A DNA stretch of 64,000 nt from NCBI GenBank assembly GCA_029747015.1, contig JAKOGI010000120.1, forward strand, positions 641,001 through 705,000. Direction: 5' to 3'. The translations under genes were made by a program, and so were the position numbers. Shown in pieces: positions 59,848-64,000 of the stretch. Positions within the stretch are counted from its first letter, which is position 1. The number at the start of each line of letters is the position of its first letter. The stretch is from Carnegiea gigantea. Lineage: Eukaryota > Streptophyta > Magnoliopsida > Caryophyllales > Cactaceae. The notes beneath the pieces were generated by a model, which ran no database searches, had not been told where the DNA came from, and was given only the letters and a program-made list of their open reading frames with translations.

Positions 59848-62537
59848 AAACGAAATGTTCAACTCCATAAATTAGAGAAATAAGAAACGAAATAAAATAC
59901 AAAAAAAATTGAAAACAAAAAAGTCAACGGGTTGCAAATTAAATCCCATGACCTTGAGGACGAAGGGTAGTAACAAACACACGTATCACTAGGTGAGTAG
60001 GCAACTCACATTTCCATGCATTTCAGTACCAAAAAAAAAAAAAAAATATCCGAGTCCATAGATCTATGCCTATGATATAATTTGTACCCAGAAGGTGGGA
60101 AAGATATACCTATATTTTTTTAAATATTGATTAAATCAATTTCAATTTTAGTTTAAAAATAATGGTTATCTTTTTACCCTTTATTAGTAAAAAAAAAGGG
60201 GTAAGAAGAGGAATATAGCTAAATATTTGAACATAGATTGTTGTGAACAACTTTCAGACGGAATGTTTCTTTGTTTACAAGATTAATAATTAGTGGACAC
60301 ATTGCTAATTTTATCCCAATATAAATAAATGTCCGCGAATTTTGTAACTATAAAAATTACGTAATAGGATAATGAACTAATTTTTAATTTTAAGTTCATA
60401 TACTTTTTTCCATGCTGCAAATTTTCTGATATGATATCGATCACTATCCTACTCCCCCTTTCCTTCTGACATTATAGCTTGAGTCTCATAAGTGGTGACT
60501 TTTTTGATCTTGTAAAATAAGCAATATCTAGATTAGCATCATTGGCACTTTTATGTGGGTTCAATTCTTAGTGCTACCACTTTGTCATGTGTCCAAGAGA
60601 AGACGTGACTTAGAACCTTAGCTAGCCTCTACATATGCAAATTAAAGTAAATAGTACCCAATTTTCACTCCAAATTTGTATCGTTGTACATTAGAGTCTA
60701 TTTACAAACTTACAGTTTTAATGGAAATCTTTCCGAATGTGATATGAATTGTATGATAATAACCTATGAAATGTCTGTTTGTATCGTGCAAACCATTAGT
60801 CTCAGCATTGAAATTTCTCAATACAGTCCAAATTTATATAGTTATTCCCATAACTCACGGCATCCATAGATTAAAATGATTCTCCGCCCCAAAAATTTTG
60901 ATATTTATATCAACATCCTCTCATACAAAATAGATCGAGTCAATAAAGGCTATTTAAGTAATTATTAATTTACCTACTAATTACATAACATCTCACATTG
61001 AATTCTTCATATCTATGAAGTATGTGCAACAGGACACCAAACTGGCATGATAATTCATCTAAACTATATCTGAAATGAATCAAACATCTGTCTTTCCTTA
61101 GTATTACAAAAAATAGACAATAATTAATATAAATTAGAATTAAACTCAACCTTTAATACCACTTTTCAAAAATTTTATCAATTGAGCTATTAATTAAACT
61201 TAAACTCAACTTTAATTCTACGATTCGAAAATTTTATCAACTAAACTATTTATATCCGACTAATACTTTATTAAGTCGATCTATGAGATCTTGCTAGTTG
61301 AAAAGAAAACCTTGTACCCAAGTGGAATCAGAGTATGTTACAAGGAATATGGATTAAACCCTTTAAGTTGACTCGGAAAAATTTAAAAAAAAATGATGGC
61401 AAGATAATTGATTAGGAATTTAGGACCACCCCAACAACATCCCAAATTAAAAATAAACTAAATAAAAAAGAGCCTCAAAATTCAACAAAAAGCAAAGGGA
61501 AAAAGCATGTCACGCGTAATTAAGTAGGGGAAAAAGTAGATCCTTTGTTTTTATATTTTTGCCTCCCTCCATTTCTTGTCTTTTTTATTTTTTATTTTTT
61601 ATTGCTATTAACTAATAACATTAGCAATAATTTAGTAATAATTAATTACATGAGAAGAGGCCAGGGAATCTTAAGCTCAAACTAGGAAAAAGGCAAAATT
61701 TAGGAGAGGGATTTAATAAGGGGAGGGTGATCGAGCAAAGGACAAAATAATGGAAATCTTCTGCATGCGTCTCTTTCCTCGATGTTATGCTCCTCTTGAT
61801 CTTCAGCTTGCATTTTTTCAGCATATCTTATTATCTTATGCTTAACTTATACTTCATCAGTATCAAATCTATTTTAATTATATTTATTAACAAATAATCA
61901 TCTTTTTTATGTCACATTGTGTAGTTAAATACAATCATAAAAGGACTGCAAAAGTTCATTTTTTGTTCATTATCTCTTGATTGTCATTAATCTTGAAAGT
62001 GACTTAGTCAATTACATGTTGTTATGGTATGCTTTCAATAAGTTAGAAAGCTTATTGAATGTAATTCATCACTGCTAAATATTTATTGAAAATACCTAGT
62101 TATTTTTTTTCTAATCATTCATCATGTTTGAGCACGTTTAAGTATATTTCACAATGATTCAACATATTAAGTACTTCTCATAAGTCGGAAAGAATATGCC
62201 CTATATAGGAAATTTGGGTATGCTACAATGAACTTTTCAAAATGTGACATGTAAAGTCACATATTTACATATCAATAGTAGATAAAGGAAGTATTAAGAT
62301 GAGTAATATCTTATATACTTTTTTATTCATCTTGTGTATTAATAAAACTTTCGAATTTACTGGATGTATTTGATCCCAAGTTAATGAATGTACTGTATAT
62401 AAAGAAGCACGTGCCAAATTATCTATATTGTTTCAGTGCTATATAATTATCAATTTCCAATCGGAATTATCTTAATGGGATTGTGTAAATTGTCATACTG
62501 CATTAAAGAGATATATACACACACATGTGTGCGCGCG

Positions 62538-62572
<35 letters not shown>
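59848..62572. other. Intergenic region, no gene seen
   Basis: AT-rich DNA. A GTGGGTTCAATTCTTAGTGC stretch near 60557 resembles a tRNA-type B box. A MITE-like end near 62195 (GGAAAGAATATGCCC) matches the GGGCATGTTCTTTT family. (AC)n lies at 62540-62571. Confidence 0.45.
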
Positions 62573-63225
62573 TAGACTTGATTAAATTGATGGTCGGGTC
62601 TCGTCATAAGGGTTGGTAGATAGGATTTTCTCGACCCTGACCCTACCTTGCGAGTATCCTCAGGTCATCAGGTCAGACCTGACCCTCAAGCCTTTCTTGT
62701 ATAGAAAAAGAGATTTTTCACTATGTTTTCATTGTACGATAAATTTTAACATTAAACATCCTATAAAACAAAAGATCAAACAATAATATGTAATATTCCA
62801 ATGAAATATATCACAATTACAAGCATACCAAATGCATAATTCAGTGATTAAAACGGCTAGTTCACTAACACAATTACTCCAAACATCAGAGATTAAGTGA
62901 TAGAAGATTATGAGCCAGTGAGATTTGGAGAGATGAATAAAAGGGGAGGCTAAGAGACAAGAAAGTAGAAAACGAAAAAGTTTTGAACGAATGAAACTTA
63001 AAGTATCTTATTTTGATTTTGAACTTAATTTTTTTTAAAAAAGTGAGGGTCAGTAGGTCGGATCAGAAGGTCAAAACCTCTACCCGAGCCCGACCCTCAT
63101 TATAGTTGGGTACCTTCAATTTGAAGTTTAGGGAGAATCGGAGACAAAAAAGCTGACTCTGACCCTTATTTTTAAGGGTTGGGTTGGGAGGGTCGGGTGG
63201 GGCCCTGACCCATTGATCAGGTCTA
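62573..63225. mobile_element. MITE-like element between two microsatellites
   Basis: It starts TAGACTTGATTAAATTGATG and ends CATTGATCAGGTCTA, an inverted repeat of TAGACYTGAT. The interior is rich in GGGTCGG/CCTGACCC, as in the hAT-like MITEs at 20 kb. It lies exactly between an (AC)n array and a (TA)n(GA)n array, so the target duplication cannot be judged. Confidence 0.55.

Positions 63226-63282
<57 letters not shown>
63226..63282. repeat. (TA)n(GA)n compound microsatellite
   Basis: About 17 bases of TA followed by 40 bases of GA, directly after the MITE-like element. Confidence 0.95.
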
Positions 63283-63284
<2 letters not shown>

Positions 63285-64000
63285 CCCTACTTTGGCAAAC
63301 GTAAATACAATAAGCGCAAGTGAAGTTTCATGGACCCTTTTGTAGATTGTTTAGTTATACGGGAGACCTAGTTTTTATAAGGAAGAACAGGGTTTGTTTG
63401 GTAAATATGGGCTATGGCTGCATAAAATCTATCCCTTCCAAAATCTAAAGTTTCATATAGAAATTAATTGGCAATAAGAGGAGTAATTCGCTAAAATGAT
63501 ATGCATATTTAAGATCATCAATATAGTCCCATTTTTACACTTCAATATGGTAAAAGAAACAAAAACCACTGCTATTCTGAAATTACTAGCCTAGCATGAT
63601 TTTTATATACACAAAAAGTAAAAGAATATTTCATCATTTTGCTCCTCAATTTCAACACAGCAGTACAAGAAAAGTCTGTCTGTAAGAATGAATACTAGAT
63701 AAGTCAATGCAAGGTCATCATCCAAGCAATCAGAATTTATAATGAATCATAATTAGGTACTAATAGACACATAATATACATGTAAACATTCCCCCCCCCC
63801 CCCCAAATCATAATACATGTTTTGCTTCAATCCTTTCAAATATGGTGTGAAATGACTCAATGAATGGAGGAATGAGAGGTCAAATTGAGGTTATTGCATT
63901 GGCAGACAAATGCTAGTGGGGGTTGGATCCTTTGCATTTCAACCATAACCTTATATAACAAAACAACTTTTTCCACCTTTTCACATAGTGTCTAGTAGGG
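63283..64000. other. Intergenic end of window
   Basis: AT-rich sequence with a run of 14 C at 63791-63804. No gene seen. Confidence 0.5.

Overview
This is eudicot plant nuclear DNA. The evidence is split genes with GT-AG introns, plant-only gene families (an LRR receptor kinase and a class III HD-ZIP factor with a miR165/166 site), AT-rich intergenic DNA, and plant-type transposons. The species cannot be named from the sequence. No tRNA, rRNA or CRISPR array was recognised.

Three genes look intact. (1) At 365-3914 (+) is a two-exon LRR receptor-like protein of 970 residues, close to Arabidopsis SKM1 (At2g25790). Its kinase-like domain has lost the catalytic motifs, so it is a probable pseudokinase receptor. 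(2) At 45459-48722 (+) is a cytosolic/archaeal-type leucyl-tRNA synthetase of 1087 residues in one coding exon. It probably has a long 5' leader starting in the GC- and CT-rich stretch near 41.0-41.3 kb or at a telo-box/TATA promoter at 41.87 kb. (3) At 57811-52686 (-) is an 18-exon class III HD-ZIP gene of 840 residues whose closest match is ATHB-8. Every exon joins in frame. The miR165/166 site is split by intron 4, intron 12 is a GC-AG intron, and a 5'UTR intron is likely. The last two genes are convergent, with about 4 kb between them.

The rest is mainly transposon-derived. A CACTA-like element lies at 8.15-9.11 kb. At 10638-17242 (-) is a gag-only LTR retrotransposon with 1.22 kb LTRs, TSD TTTAT and a tRNA-Asp-type primer site. 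A 215-bp solo LTR with TSD GAACT lies at 17351-17565. At 28540-39535 (+) is a degenerate Ty3/gypsy chromovirus-like element with 3.0-3.1 kb LTRs and TSD ATTTT. A 96-bp SINE fragment with a 19-bp TSD lies at 25.56 kb. At least seven MITE-like elements fall into two terminal-repeat types: TAGAG/TAGGG...CTCTA with 8-bp TSDs (hAT-like), and GGNCCTGTTY with 3-bp TSDs (Tourist-like). Microsatellites and seven long C or G homopolymers punctuate the window.

The three genes share no obvious pathway, and no novel multi-gene system was found. The most informative points are the split miR166 site, the GC-AG intron, the pseudokinase receptor, the gag-only retroelement with an internal aromatic-acidic repeat, the paired TGACGTCA palindromes upstream of the ATHB-8-like gene, and an exon-like insert in the CACTA element.
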